5,715 nucleotides of DNA, taken from an uncultured Porphyromonas sp. (lineage in GTDB: Bacteria; Bacteroidota; Bacteroidia; Bacteroidales; Porphyromonadaceae). Positions within the stretch are counted from its first letter, which is position 1. The number at the start of each line of letters is the position of its first letter. The notes beneath the pieces were generated by a model that was not told where the DNA came from, did no database searches, and saw only the letters and a program-made list of their open reading frames with translations. The position numbers and the translations under genes are program-made. Below, in pieces: positions 1 through 5,715 of the stretch. The stretch covers positions 1-5,715 of the forward strand of contig CAKMOP010000017.1 of NCBI GenBank assembly GCA_927910985.1, written 5' to 3'.

Positions 1-1508
1 GTGTTATTCCCCTTGCTATAGGAGTAGTAGCCGAACTGAGATCCGGTGAAGAGCGTAGCTGTAGAAGCATAACGCTTGCTTTCATCGAAGCTATTAATCA
101 CATCGGCACGCGCACGCCCCGTGATATCGATCCAGTCATTGAGCTTCCACTTGAGCGAACCATTGATCATATAGCGGTCCTTGCTACCCGTGGTCAGCAT
201 ACGATTAGCTACCCAATAAGGATTCTGCTGCGAATAAGCATCACCATAGTTCCAGTTCTGCACGTAGATCTTACGCGTAGGGTCATAAACCTCGTAGGTA
301 CGTACCCCATCGAAGTTTTCTCCACGAGGGAAGAGATAGAGCGGAACAATAGGGTTGAGATATTCACCCTGAGCGATCAGATTCTGGTCCCCTTGACGGA
401 TATAGTTGAAGCCGAAGTCCAGCGTCAGCTTATCTTCGAGGAACTTAGTCGTATTGCGGAAGCTGAAGTTGTAGCGGTTGTACTTGCTATTGGGGATGAT
501 ACCAGCTGCATTAGTCGAACCAAGAGAGAGGTACGTCTGATTCTTAGCATTACCGATCGTAAGTGATGCGGTATTCTGGATATTCGAACCCGTATTGAAG
601 AAGTCAGCTGGATTGAACCTACCATAAGGAGAAGCCGTCTGCGCCCCCCAACTCTTCACATCACCAGGAGCGTTGATGAACTCGTTTTGGAAGCGAGGCA
701 TCACGAAGGGACGCGAGAAGGAGGAGCTATTAGAAAGCATCACCTGCACACGACCATCCTTACCCTTCTTCGTGGTGATCATGATGACCCCCTGAGCAGC
801 ACTTGCCCCATAGAGAGCTGCTGCAGCAGGACCACTGAGGACGCTAATCGACTCAATATCATCAGGGTTGATATCCGAGATCCCTTCACCCTTAGGCTGT
901 GAGGAATAACGTCCATTCGTTTCACCACCATTAGTATTGATAATGGGTATCCCATCGATGACGTAGAGGGCCTGGTTGCTTTGGTTCATCGACTTGGGAC
1001 CACGCATGACGACACGCGTAGCACCACCAAGCCCCGATGACGAAGCATTGATATTAACCCCAGCGACCTTACCGTTGAGGCTGTTCATAAAGTTGGCGTC
1101 CTTGACCGTCGTCAGAGCATCACTCTTGACTTCCTGGACATTGTAGCTCAAGGCCTTCTGCGAACGCTTGATACCAAGCGCCGTGACGACGACCGCTTCT
1201 ACTTGATTGTCTTCCGTGGGAAGATCGATCTTCAGATCGGTCTGGTTACCGACAGGCACCTCGATCTTCTTGTAGCCGATAGACGACACGACGAGGACGG
1301 CACCTGCCTTCACGTTCTTGAGGGTGAACTTCCCGTTGATGTCCGTGGAAGCACCCTGACCTGATACGCCCTTGACCAAGACCGAAGCCCCGATCACAGG
1401 CTCATGATTGGCGGCGTCGAGCACGACCCCGCGGATGCTCTTCCCCTGAGCCATCGCTGTGGCGACCGCAAGGAAGAGGATCATGAGGATAGATAGTACT
1501 TTCTTCAT
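1..1508 (-). CDS. SusC/RagA-family TonB-linked outer membrane receptor, N-terminal part
   Basis: Reading the minus strand from the ATG at 1508-1506 gives 502 codons without a stop before the left edge, about half the usual length (around 1000 residues) of this family. Residues 1-20 form a signal peptide (MKK, a hydrophobic core, then AMA before Q21). Residues 22-100 look like the carboxypeptidase-regulatory-like domain of SusC proteins (IRGVVLDAANHEPVIGASV, TDINGKFTL, SSIGYKK). A Ton-box-like segment (EAVVVTALG, 104-112) leads into the plug domain (about 115-250), with the family signatures GVNINASSSG, VVMRG, NQALYVIDGIPI, ALYGASAAQGVIMITTKKG. The beta-barrel begins after that. Family role: TonB-powered import of glycans or peptides through the outer membrane, normally with a SusD lipoprotein encoded downstream, here outside the window. 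The substrate cannot be read from this half. The start lies in an A/T-rich context with no Shine-Dalgarno, as is usual in Bacteroidota. Confidence 0.96.
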   Translation of the reverse strand, partial: MKKVLSILMILFLAVATAMAQGKSIRGVVLDAANHEPVIGASVLVKGVSGQGASTDINGKFTLKNVKAGAVLVVSSIGYKKIEVPVGNQTDLKIDLPTEDNQVEAVVVTALGIKRSQKALSYNVQEVKSDALTTVKDANFMNSLNGKVAGVNINASSSGLGGATRVVMRGPKSMNQSNQALYVIDGIPIINTNGGETNGRYSSQPKGEGISDINPDDIESISVLSGPAAAALYGASAAQGVIMITTKKGKDGRVQVMLSNSSSFSRPFVMPRFQNEFINAPGDVKSWGAQTASPYGRFNPADFFNTGSNIQNTASLTIGNAKNQTYLSLGSTNAAGIIPNSKYNRYNFSFRNTTKFLEDKLTLDFGFNYIRQGDQNLIAQGEYLNPIVPLYLFPRGENFDGVRTYEVYDPTRKIYVQNWNYGDAYSQQNPYWVANRMLTTGSKDRYMINGSLKWKLNDWIDITGRARADVINSFDESKRYASTATLFTGSQFGYYSYSKGNN

Positions 1509-1559
1509 ATTTAAAACTTAAAAAATGAGCAACTGATATTCTTTAATCATAAGATACAC

Positions 1560-1578
1560 CCCTATAATTGGTATAGGG
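1560..1578 (-). promoter_or_regulatory. Hairpin in SusC leader near the start codon
   Basis: This is a perfect 7-bp inverted repeat CCCTATA/TATAGGG with a 5-nt loop, ending about 50 nt before the receptor ATG. It has no T-run after it on the minus strand, so it is not an obvious intrinsic terminator. It could affect translation or mRNA stability of the receptor, but that is inference. Confidence 0.4.
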
Positions 1579-1647
1579 AGAAGCCCCTGCAGAACCTTAT
1601 CTCCACCAACCAATGAAAGGAAGGTGGGTAAAGCGCAGGGAAGAGGA

Positions 1648-1815
1648 TTAAAGAGAAAATGGAGCTGGTATCAGCACATATGGCGTGCCGATAGGCCATT
1701 CACGGTTTAGTTGAACTTGAATAATAGAGCCTAACTCCCAGCCAGTAGGGCCAGGAAAAGCAAAGGACTCCGAAGAGCGATTATTCTGGAGCACACAATC
1801 GTGGGCAGTAATCAT
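1648..1815 (-). other. Possible 55-residue leader ORF upstream of SusC gene
   Basis: An ATG at 1815-1813 opens 55 codons closed by TAA at 1650-1648, wholly inside the presumed SusC leader. The predicted peptide begins MITAHDCVLQNN and ends YVLIPAPFSL; it contains two Trp and several Pro and has no signal peptide or membrane segment. I recognise no family. No ribosome-binding site is visible, and the presumed transcription start would lie only about 15 nt upstream. A chance ORF is the more likely explanation, but an open frame of this length filling half the leader deserves recording. Confidence 0.2.
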
Positions 1816-1835
1816 ATTCAAGTAATAAGTGCAGG

Positions 1836-1865
1836 CAAAAGTAATAATTAAATTCTTTCCTAAAA
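1836..1865 (-). promoter_or_regulatory. Candidate Bacteroidota promoter for the SusC gene
   Basis: Read on the minus strand, 1843-1836 is TACTTTTG, an exact match to the Bacteroidota -7 consensus TAnnTTTG. The expected -33 element (TTTG or TTG) is weak: TTTT at 1865-1862 sits 18 nt upstream, and a TTG at 1870-1868 is slightly too far. It is the best promoter-like site I found between the two divergent genes in this direction. Confidence 0.45.
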
Positions 1866-1878
1866 CACAAGCTCTTAG

Positions 1879-1898
1879 ATATTTACTTACTTAAATAT
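1879..1898. promoter_or_regulatory. AT-rich 20-bp dyad upstream of the SusC promoter
   Basis: ATATTTA (1879-1885) and TAAATAT (1892-1898) form a perfect 7-bp inverted repeat with a 6-nt centre, CTTACT. It lies just upstream of the expected -33 position of the SusC promoter, where an activator would bind. The AT-rich composition means such a dyad could arise by chance, and no regulator is assigned. Confidence 0.3.
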
Positions 1899-1901
1899 TT
1901 T

Positions 1902-1917
1902 AGTATATATCTATACT
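1902..1917. promoter_or_regulatory. Second AT-rich dyad, AGTATA-TATC-TATACT
   Basis: A perfect 6-bp inverted repeat with a 4-nt centre lies 3 bp beyond the first dyad. Together they form a palindrome-rich block of about 40 bp upstream of the SusC promoter. A role as an operator or in promoter opening is only inferred. Confidence 0.25.
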
Positions 1918-1934
1918 CATAACCTCCTGTAAAC

Positions 1935-2400
1935 ATGACATATACGAGCATCAAACTACCCCATACAAGTCCCCTTGCTAAAGCTCTCACTTCAGCAAAA
2001 AGGAGTGCAATTATGGAAAGAGCGTCAAAACAAGCCCGTAGAATCCTTGCTCCAGGATCTATTACTCAAGAGTTCAAAGTTCCAACTATCTGACTTCATC
2101 TATACGCACAGGATCGCTCATAATAGCTCCACTCGAATTCATTCACGACTACGATAATAGCGACACATAATTATAAGCTCTGGAGCTGATACACTTCGGC
2201 TGTCAACACAGAGGTATAGTGGTAGTGCGCAAACGTCTACTGGTTCACACTCGATCCAATAGTGGTTCGTAGCACAGACCTATATAGGGGGATGATACTA
2301 CCCTCACCTACTTACTGATACATTGAGCAAAGGGACTTGGTCTGAGATAGTAAAAGAAGGTCTGCTGGAGAAATATCAGATAGGTGATACACCTTACGAA
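1935..2400. other. Gene-poor intergenic stretch, nothing firmly assignable
   Basis: No recognisable protein, tRNA or insertion sequence was found here. A plus-strand ATG at 1935 opens a 52-codon frame ending with TGA at 2091-2093 (peptide start MTYTSIKLPHTSPL, with a basic middle ASKQARR). It matches no family I know and has no ribosome-binding site. A 12-bp dyad AGCTC-TG-GAGCT occupies 2176-2187. The stretch may hold a decayed gene, an unannotated small RNA or only spacer. Confidence 0.3.
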
Positions 2401-2409
2401 AAGTTTTAC

Positions 2410-2417
2410 TACCTTTG
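2410..2417 (+). promoter_or_regulatory. Candidate promoter (-7 box) of the ABC/GntR operon
   Basis: TACCTTTG is an exact match to the Bacteroidota -7 consensus TAnnTTTG and lies 47 bp before the ATPase ATG. This would give a transcription start near 2424 and a leader of about 40 nt. No clear TTTG stands at the expected -33 position (around 2386-2391), so the promoter may be weak or need help. Confidence 0.5.
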
Positions 2418-2418
2418 C

Positions 2419-2440
2419 TGTGTATTACAAAGTCAACACA
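2419..2440. promoter_or_regulatory. Possible GntR operator over the operon transcription start
   Basis: TGTGT (2419-2423) and ACACA (2436-2440) form a 5-bp inverted repeat around a 12-nt centre, giving a 22-bp site with GT...AC symmetry of the kind bound by GntR dimers. It begins 1 bp after the -7 box and spans the expected transcription start, a position where a bound protein would repress. The operon's third gene encodes a YtrA-type GntR protein, which makes autoregulation likely. Symmetry inside the arms is poor, so the exact site is uncertain. Confidence 0.35.
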
Positions 2441-2464
2441 CCATAACTTCAATACGACTGACTT

Positions 2465-3319
2465 ATGATCAACGACCAAGCAACTATCCTCGGCTACAAG
2501 AAGGGACATCCCGTCTTCAGTGGCCTGGACCTGAGTCTCCCTCAGGGCAGCATCGTGGGACTCCTCGGACGAAATGGCGAGGGAAAGACCACGCTACTTA
2601 AGAACCTCTACGGTCAACTCTTCTCCAAGCAAGGGGAGATTGATGTCCTCGGCTTCACGCCCCGTGAGCGAAAAGTATCCTTCCTCCAGCAGGTCTACCT
2701 CCTCCCAGAAGAGATCCAAGTGCCACAAATCACCATCCGTAGGTACTTCGACCTCTATGCGCCTTTCTATCCCAACTACAATGAAGCCATCGCTTGCGAA
2801 CTCATCGAGACCTTCTCTCTTGACTGGAAGATGAACTTAGGTAAGGTCTCACAAGGACAGAAGAAGAAAGCACTGATTGCCTTTGCCCTCTCGCTCCGTG
2901 TACCTCTACTTCTACTCGACGAGCCAACCAATGGGCTGGATATCCCTTCGAAGGGGGAATTTCGCCGTGCCGTAGCTCGCCACCTCAGCGAAGAACAGAC
3001 GGTCATCATCAGCACACACCAGGTACGAGATCTCGAGCAACTCATTGACCGAATCGTCATCCTCGAGCGTGGCAGAATCTACTGCAACGAGTCCATCGCA
3101 GATCTCTCTGAGCGTCTTTACTTCGGACCCATCAGTCCCGATGAAGAAGCTCAGGCACTCTATACCGAACCCTCCTTAGGAGGAACGGTCGGCATCCTTC
3201 CGCTCGAAGGTGAAGCTCTATCAGACACCTTCAGTATGGAGCTCTTCTTCAATGCTGTCGTCAGTCGAGGACAAGAGCTTCTAACGCACCTACACTCTGC
3301 ATCAGAAACGACTAAGTAA
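2465..3319 (+). CDS. ABC transporter ATP-binding protein (YtrB/CcmA-like)
   Basis: This 284-residue nucleotide-binding subunit powers a transporter with the permease encoded 8 nt downstream. All core motifs are visible in order: Walker A GRNGEGKT (35-42), Q-loop around Q75-Q76, signature VSQGQ (128-132) in place of LSGGQ, Walker B LLLLDEP (148-154) with catalytic E153, D-loop GLD (157-159) and H-loop H185. A single ATPase domain covers about 1-210. Residues 210-284 form a C-terminal extension without a motif I recognise. An in-frame TGA at 2459-2461 lies just before the ATG at 2465, which fixes the start. The gene is first in an operon ATPase-permease-GntR, like the B. subtilis ytr type. The substrate is unknown; export of a toxic compound or a response to cell-envelope stress is plausible by analogy. 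Confidence 0.93.
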   Translation: MINDQATILGYKKGHPVFSGLDLSLPQGSIVGLLGRNGEGKTTLLKNLYGQLFSKQGEIDVLGFTPRERKVSFLQQVYLLPEEIQVPQITIRRYFDLYAPFYPNYNEAIACELIETFSLDWKMNLGKVSQGQKKKALIAFALSLRVPLLLLDEPTNGLDIPSKGEFRRAVARHLSEEQTVIISTHQVRDLEQLIDRIVILERGRIYCNESIADLSERLYFGPISPDEEAQALYTEPSLGGTVGILPLEGEALSDTFSMELFFNAVVSRGQELLTHLHSASETTK

Positions 3320-3327
3320 GTACCACG

Positions 3328-4122
3328 ATGAATACCTCCAAGCTACACAGCTCCTTCATAGGGCGCATCTACCTACTCACCGCAGAAGGCTTCTTCAGCT
3401 CGCTGCGTCCCCTACTCATCTTCCACACCATTATGGCGGTGGTGCTCATTGGGTTTCCCTTCTTCTCTGCCTTTCTCACGAATGGCTTTAGCCTACAGCA
3501 AGCCTTCATCTCAGTAGCAGATACATATCACTCGATAGGACTCTCGGGGATGTATATCATCGGCACGATGCTCTATATCCTTATCTGGATCAATCGCTGC
3601 GTGCATACCCCTGCCCCCAATGTCTATACCCAGCTCCCAGCTTCTGTCGGGGAGAAGCTGATCAGTATGCTCCTACTGAGCATCATCTATCTGCTGATTT
3701 CACTCCTCTCGGCAGTAATCATCTCCAGCATTCTCTTGCTCGCTGCCCCCGATAGAGGAGGTGATAGCTATTGGGCCATTGCCTTCCTACTCTATCCCTT
3801 TGGCTTCGGTAAGTATTATACCTTAGCGACCATAGCAAGCACACTCTTCTCCCTACACGGGGTGCTACTGACAGCATTATGTATGCTGCACTTCCGCAAG
3901 TCTATCTTTGGGTTCTTAGCAGCTGCCCTCATTGAGTTCTTCGTCGTCCTGACTCTGATCTCAACAGCTGCACACTACTCCGAAGAGCTATACACCTATG
4001 CGGAGAGCCATCCGATCGATCGAATTGACACTATTTGGCTTACCATTGCTATCTTTGGAGTCATTGATTTGGCACTCGCCACAGGTATGTATTATCGCCT
4101 GAAGGCCCTTCAACTCAAGTAA
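3328..4122 (+). CDS. ABC transporter membrane (permease) protein
   Basis: This 264-residue integral membrane protein is the presumed partner of the upstream ATPase. About six hydrophobic segments are visible: near 29-50, 70-90, 110-140, 163-187, 192-215 and 236-256. Between the second and third is a cytoplasmic-looking segment, TQLPASVGEKL (101-111), similar to the short coupling motif (LPxSxxEK) common in ABC-2-type permeases of Bacteroidota and Firmicutes. There is no signal peptide or periplasmic domain. The ATG at 3328 follows the ATPase stop by 8 nt, so the two are co-transcribed and probably translationally coupled. Only one permease gene is present, so a homodimer is likely. Sequence conservation in this family is low; the assignment rests on topology, the motif and gene order. 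Confidence 0.8.
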   Translation: MNTSKLHSSFIGRIYLLTAEGFFSSLRPLLIFHTIMAVVLIGFPFFSAFLTNGFSLQQAFISVADTYHSIGLSGMYIIGTMLYILIWINRCVHTPAPNVYTQLPASVGEKLISMLLLSIIYLLISLLSAVIISSILLLAAPDRGGDSYWAIAFLLYPFGFGKYYTLATIASTLFSLHGVLLTALCMLHFRKSIFGFLAAALIEFFVVLTLISTAAHYSEELYTYAESHPIDRIDTIWLTIAIFGVIDLALATGMYYRLKALQLK

Positions 4123-4127
4123 ACTCT

Positions 4128-4472
4128 ATGGCTTACTCCAGCGTGGGCTTTGCCCATATCATCGACTACATCCACGAAGGCGTACTCACAGGACGCTTCA
4201 CCGAAGGAGGGCGCATCCCCTCTGTACGAGACATGGCCGAACTGATGCAAGTTGCCCCAAACACCGTTGTGCACGCCTATGATAAGTTGGAACGCCGAGG
4301 GCTTGTGCATACGATGCGCGGTATCGGCTACTTCATCAGCGATGGGGCTGTAGAAGCTATCCGAGCTGATAAGCGCCGCATCTTCCACGAAGAGATGATC
4401 CCTCGCTTCCTCCGTGAGGCAAAGCTTCTCGGTATAACCAGCGAAGAGCTTCGCAAGGCACTCGACCTCTAA
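4128..4472 (+). CDS. GntR-family transcriptional regulator, YtrA type
   Basis: This 114-residue protein begins 5 nt after the permease stop and ends the operon. Residues 6-71 form a GntR winged helix: an N-terminal helix (AHIIDYIHEGVL), then GGRIPSVRDMAELMQVAPNTV with the recognition helix near 43-57 (APNTVVHAYDKLERR), then the wing GLVHTMRGIGYFIS (58-71). The tail of about 40 residues is helical and charged, and too short for an FadR- or UTRA-type ligand domain. That length defines the YtrA subfamily, whose members usually repress a linked ABC transporter operon. The likely target is the site at 2419-2440. The inducer is unknown and may act through the short C-terminal region. Confidence 0.92.
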   Translation: MAYSSVGFAHIIDYIHEGVLTGRFTEGGRIPSVRDMAELMQVAPNTVVHAYDKLERRGLVHTMRGIGYFISDGAVEAIRADKRRIFHEEMIPRFLREAKLLGITSEELRKALDL

Positions 4473-4495
4473 GATTCCGACTCGCCTATATTCAG

Positions 4496-4541
4496 CGTGC
4501 CCCGCAAGCCCATCCGTTCCGGATCAGGCGTGCGGGGCACG
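4496..4541. terminator. Strong GC-rich hairpin between convergent genes
   Basis: CGTGCCCCGCA (4496-4506) and TGCGGGGCACG (4531-4541) pair perfectly over 11 bp. The 24-nt interior adds GCC/GGC pairing and a 5-bp stem ATCCG/CGGAT with a 3-nt loop (4512-4524), so nearly the whole 46 nt folds into one long rod. It begins 24 nt after the GntR stop and faces the convergent glycosyltransferase gene. No proper T-run follows (only ACTATTTAT on the plus strand), so it is either a non-canonical terminator or an mRNA 3'-end stabiliser, or possibly a dispersed palindromic repeat. Confidence 0.6.
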
Positions 4542-4563
4542 ACTATTTATAGGAGGCATAGAA

Positions 4564-4666
4564 GAAAGCTATATTACTTTGACTTGAAAGCATATTACTT
4601 GACTTGAAAGCTATATTACTTTGACTTGAGAGCTATATTACTTGTGTCCCAATGTTATATTACTTT
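4564..4666. repeat. Tandem 22-bp repeat array with TATATTACTT core
   Basis: The core TATATTACTT starts at 4570, 4591 (first base C), 4612, 4634 and 4656, a period of 21, 21, 22 and 22 bp. The first three units are almost complete: GAAAGC before the core and TGACTT after it (4564-4585, 4586-4605 shortened by 2 nt, 4606-4627). The fourth has GAGAGC before the core, then diverges. The fifth keeps only the core. The units abut with no unique spacers. The array resembles the nested short tandem repeats of Porphyromonas miniature elements (BrickBuilt type), but I cannot confirm identity. Confidence 0.85.
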
Positions 4667-4685
4667 ACATCAGAAGTAATATAAC
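4654..4685. repeat. 12-bp inverted repeat closing the array
   Basis: GTTATATTACTT (4654-4665) and AAGTAATATAAC (4674-4685) are perfect reverse complements with an 8-nt loop. The left arm is the fifth core of the repeat array; the right arm is the same motif inverted. On the minus strand the structure covers the final codons and the TAA stop (4662-4660) of the glycosyltransferase. It may be a weak AT-rich terminator for that gene or the terminus of a small repeat element. Confidence 0.75.
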
Positions 4686-5715
4686 TTTTCTCTGACGGAG
4701 CATAATCGCGCGTCAGCAATTCGTAGCTAAGACGAAGCCAGATAAGTGTGGGGGGCAGTGCCTTCAAGGCATAAGGCAAGACATACGCCTCACGCAGACT
4801 GCGCGGGAAGAGATCCGAAGGCGACAGACTACTTAGCACGAAGGCGAAGACCATCAGAGCTACATCCCAGCCTGTACGCTTCCACGGACTCGTCACATAC
4901 CACAGCGCAATCCCAGCAAAGGGAATAATATAAGTGCTGGACTCACTCCCCGTACTGAAAAGCACCACGAACAGGAGCACCGAGCTGAGTATCCCGTAGC
5001 GGAAAGCCAAGTGTCGGTACTGACTAAAGCGCAAATAAGGAAGGCCAAAGAGAGCCAAGCCCGGGAGGATAACCCAGAGATCCGAATAGGCCGCCGAGCC
5101 AGAGATCTTGCGTATCATCCCAAAAGGGAGATATTTTGCATCAGCGCAAAGGTATTCTCCCCATTCTTTGCTGCGAGTCGCTCGTACCATTCCACGTATT
5201 GTCCCAAGACATATTCGGGGCTACTGATGAGCATCGGCGCAACAAAGCACACGACCGACCAGCCGATAAGTGCTAAGATGAAGCGAGGCTTGCGCTTAAC
5301 GAAGAAGAAGAATGCCAAGCCGACGACTCCATAGAGCTTGACAAACGTTCCCAAGACAATGAGGAAGGCCGCCGTAACTTCACGCCCCTTCTCAATAGCA
5401 GCGAAGGAACCAACAATGATAGCTGCGATGGCGATATTGAACTGCTGCATCTGCAGCGCCGTGAGTAATTCGTGCGCGCAGAACCAGTAGAGGAAGATTT
5501 GCCTTCCTTCTTCTAAGGGAAGACGACGCACCGCATAGTACATCCCCAGTGCCAGCACGACAAGCCAACCGAGCAGTCCCAAAGCATCGGGAACAACCGC
5601 AAAAGGTGCGATGACCAGACTGAAGATCGGTCCGTAGTGATTATGATCATTGTACTCCTTCGGATAGAAGTCGTAGAGCGAGAGCTTCTGCAGCGTATGC
5701 CAGAAGACGCCTCGG
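4660..5715 (-). pseudogene. DUF2029/GT87-type membrane glycosyltransferase, frameshifted and partial
   Basis: The gene enters from the right edge with its N-terminus missing. The first frame (5714 to the TGA at 5117-5115) gives 199 residues; the -1 frame (from ATG at 5118 to TAA at 4660) gives 152 more. The joined sequence reads through FALMQNISLLG/MIRKISGSAAYSDLW without losing a residue, which shows that both parts belong to one protein. The early segment VFWHTLQKLSLYDFYP followed by NDHNHYGPIFSLVIAPF is typical of DUF2029 proteins, GT-C-fold enzymes that by family knowledge use polyprenyl-phosphate sugars at the periplasmic face. Many hydrophobic helices follow. The acceptor is unknown. 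The last residues (SYITSDVK) are encoded by the inverted repeat, so the C-terminus may have been altered. It is either a recent pseudogene by one-base loss, a sequencing error, or a gene expressed by -1 frameshifting. Confidence 0.85.
5115..5124 (-). other. Frame junction: slippery heptamer T TTG GGA then TGA
   Basis: On the minus strand, 5124-5118 reads TTTGGGA, split in the upstream frame as T TTG GGA, which fits the -1 slippery pattern X XXY YYZ. The next codon is the zero-frame stop TGA (5117-5115). A -1 slip after GGA makes ATG (5118-5116) the next codon and gives SLLGMIRK, the expected continuous sequence. About 9 nt beyond the heptamer, AGATC can pair with a later GATCT, with GGC/GCC inside, a weak possible stimulatory stem. 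The same site includes T4 and G3 runs prone to base loss. Confidence 0.6.

Larger units (their letters stand above)
1509..1829 (-). promoter_or_regulatory. Long structured 5' leader of the SusC gene (inferred)
   Basis: If transcription starts just downstream of the TAnnTTTG box at 1843-1836, the receptor mRNA has an untranslated leader of about 320 nt. The sequence shows several possible stems. A perfect 7-bp stem CCCTATA/TATAGGG lies at 1560-1566 and 1572-1578 with a 5-nt loop. CCACC (1603-1607) can pair with GGTGG (1623-1627). ATGGC (1680-1684) can pair with GCCAT (1695-1699). A 9-bp long-range inverted repeat joins ACTTGAATA (1715-1723) to TATTCAAGT (1815-1823). I do not recognise a known riboswitch. 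The transcript boundary is inferred, not seen. Confidence 0.4.

Noticed and set aside
1911..1930. Perfect AGGAGG followed by ATG on the minus strand (1926-1917 region)
   Set aside because: The spacing is only 2 nt and the frame closes after six codons, so it is not a credible gene start.
1975..2157. Sixty-codon plus-strand frame in the intergenic region
   Set aside because: It starts at TTG, overlaps another small frame, and has no ribosome-binding site, domain or sensible composition.
2213..2257. Segment with D-arm-like GGTATAGTGGTAGTGC and T-arm-like GGTTCACACTCGATCC
   Set aside because: The T-arm bases do not form a 5-bp stem with a 7-nt TTCRANY loop, and I could not build an acceptor stem or anticodon arm, so it is not a tRNA.
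2323..2601. Plus-strand frame starting with TTG that runs into the ATPase gene in another frame
   Set aside because: It overlaps the certain ATPase gene, contains the candidate promoter and operator, and shows no recognisable domain.
4564..4666. Possible CRISPR array
   Set aside because: Repeat units of 20-22 bp directly abut each other with no unique 30-40 bp spacers, and no cas gene is nearby.
5011..5334. Plus-strand 107-codon frame opposite the glycosyltransferase
   Set aside because: It is the antisense shadow of the membrane protein gene, and its predicted sequence has no family resemblance.

Overview
The window looks like the chromosome of a Bacteroidota bacterium, most likely Porphyromonas or a close relative. 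The evidence is a SusC/RagA-type TonB-linked receptor, promoter-like sites of the Bacteroidota form TAnnTTTG, starts without clear Shine-Dalgarno sequences, and moderate GC content. The genus is inferred from protein style, not proven.

Layout: (1) 1-1508, minus strand: the N-terminal half of a SusC/RagA outer-membrane receptor, cut by the left edge. (2) 1509-2464: a gene-poor divergent intergenic region of about 950 bp. Its left part is probably a leader of about 320 nt for the receptor, with hairpins, a possible 55-codon ORF, a candidate promoter at 1836-1843 and two AT-rich dyads upstream of it. Its right end carries a candidate promoter and operator for the rightward operon. (3) 2465-4472, plus strand: a compact three-gene operon with gaps of 8 and 5 nt, encoding an ABC ATPase, a multi-spanning ABC permease and a small YtrA-type GntR repressor. 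The set resembles ligand- or stress-responsive export systems controlled by their own regulator. (4) 4473-4659: the convergent gap, with a strong GC-rich hairpin (4496-4541) followed by five copies of a 10-bp core at 21-22 bp period and a 12-bp inverted repeat. (5) 4660-5715, minus strand: a DUF2029/GT87-type polytopic membrane glycosyltransferase gene, cut by the right edge and split into two frames by a -1 shift at 5115-5124.

The two most unusual things are the frame break in the glycosyltransferase and the 22-bp repeat array. The break falls exactly on a canonical X XXY YYZ heptamer (T TTG GGA) followed at once by the zero-frame stop. The inverted end of the repeat array forms the last codons and stop of the same gene. 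A recent single-base deletion is the simplest reading of the break; programmed or phase-variable frameshifting is possible. I found no CRISPR array, rRNA, tRNA, insertion sequence or defence system.
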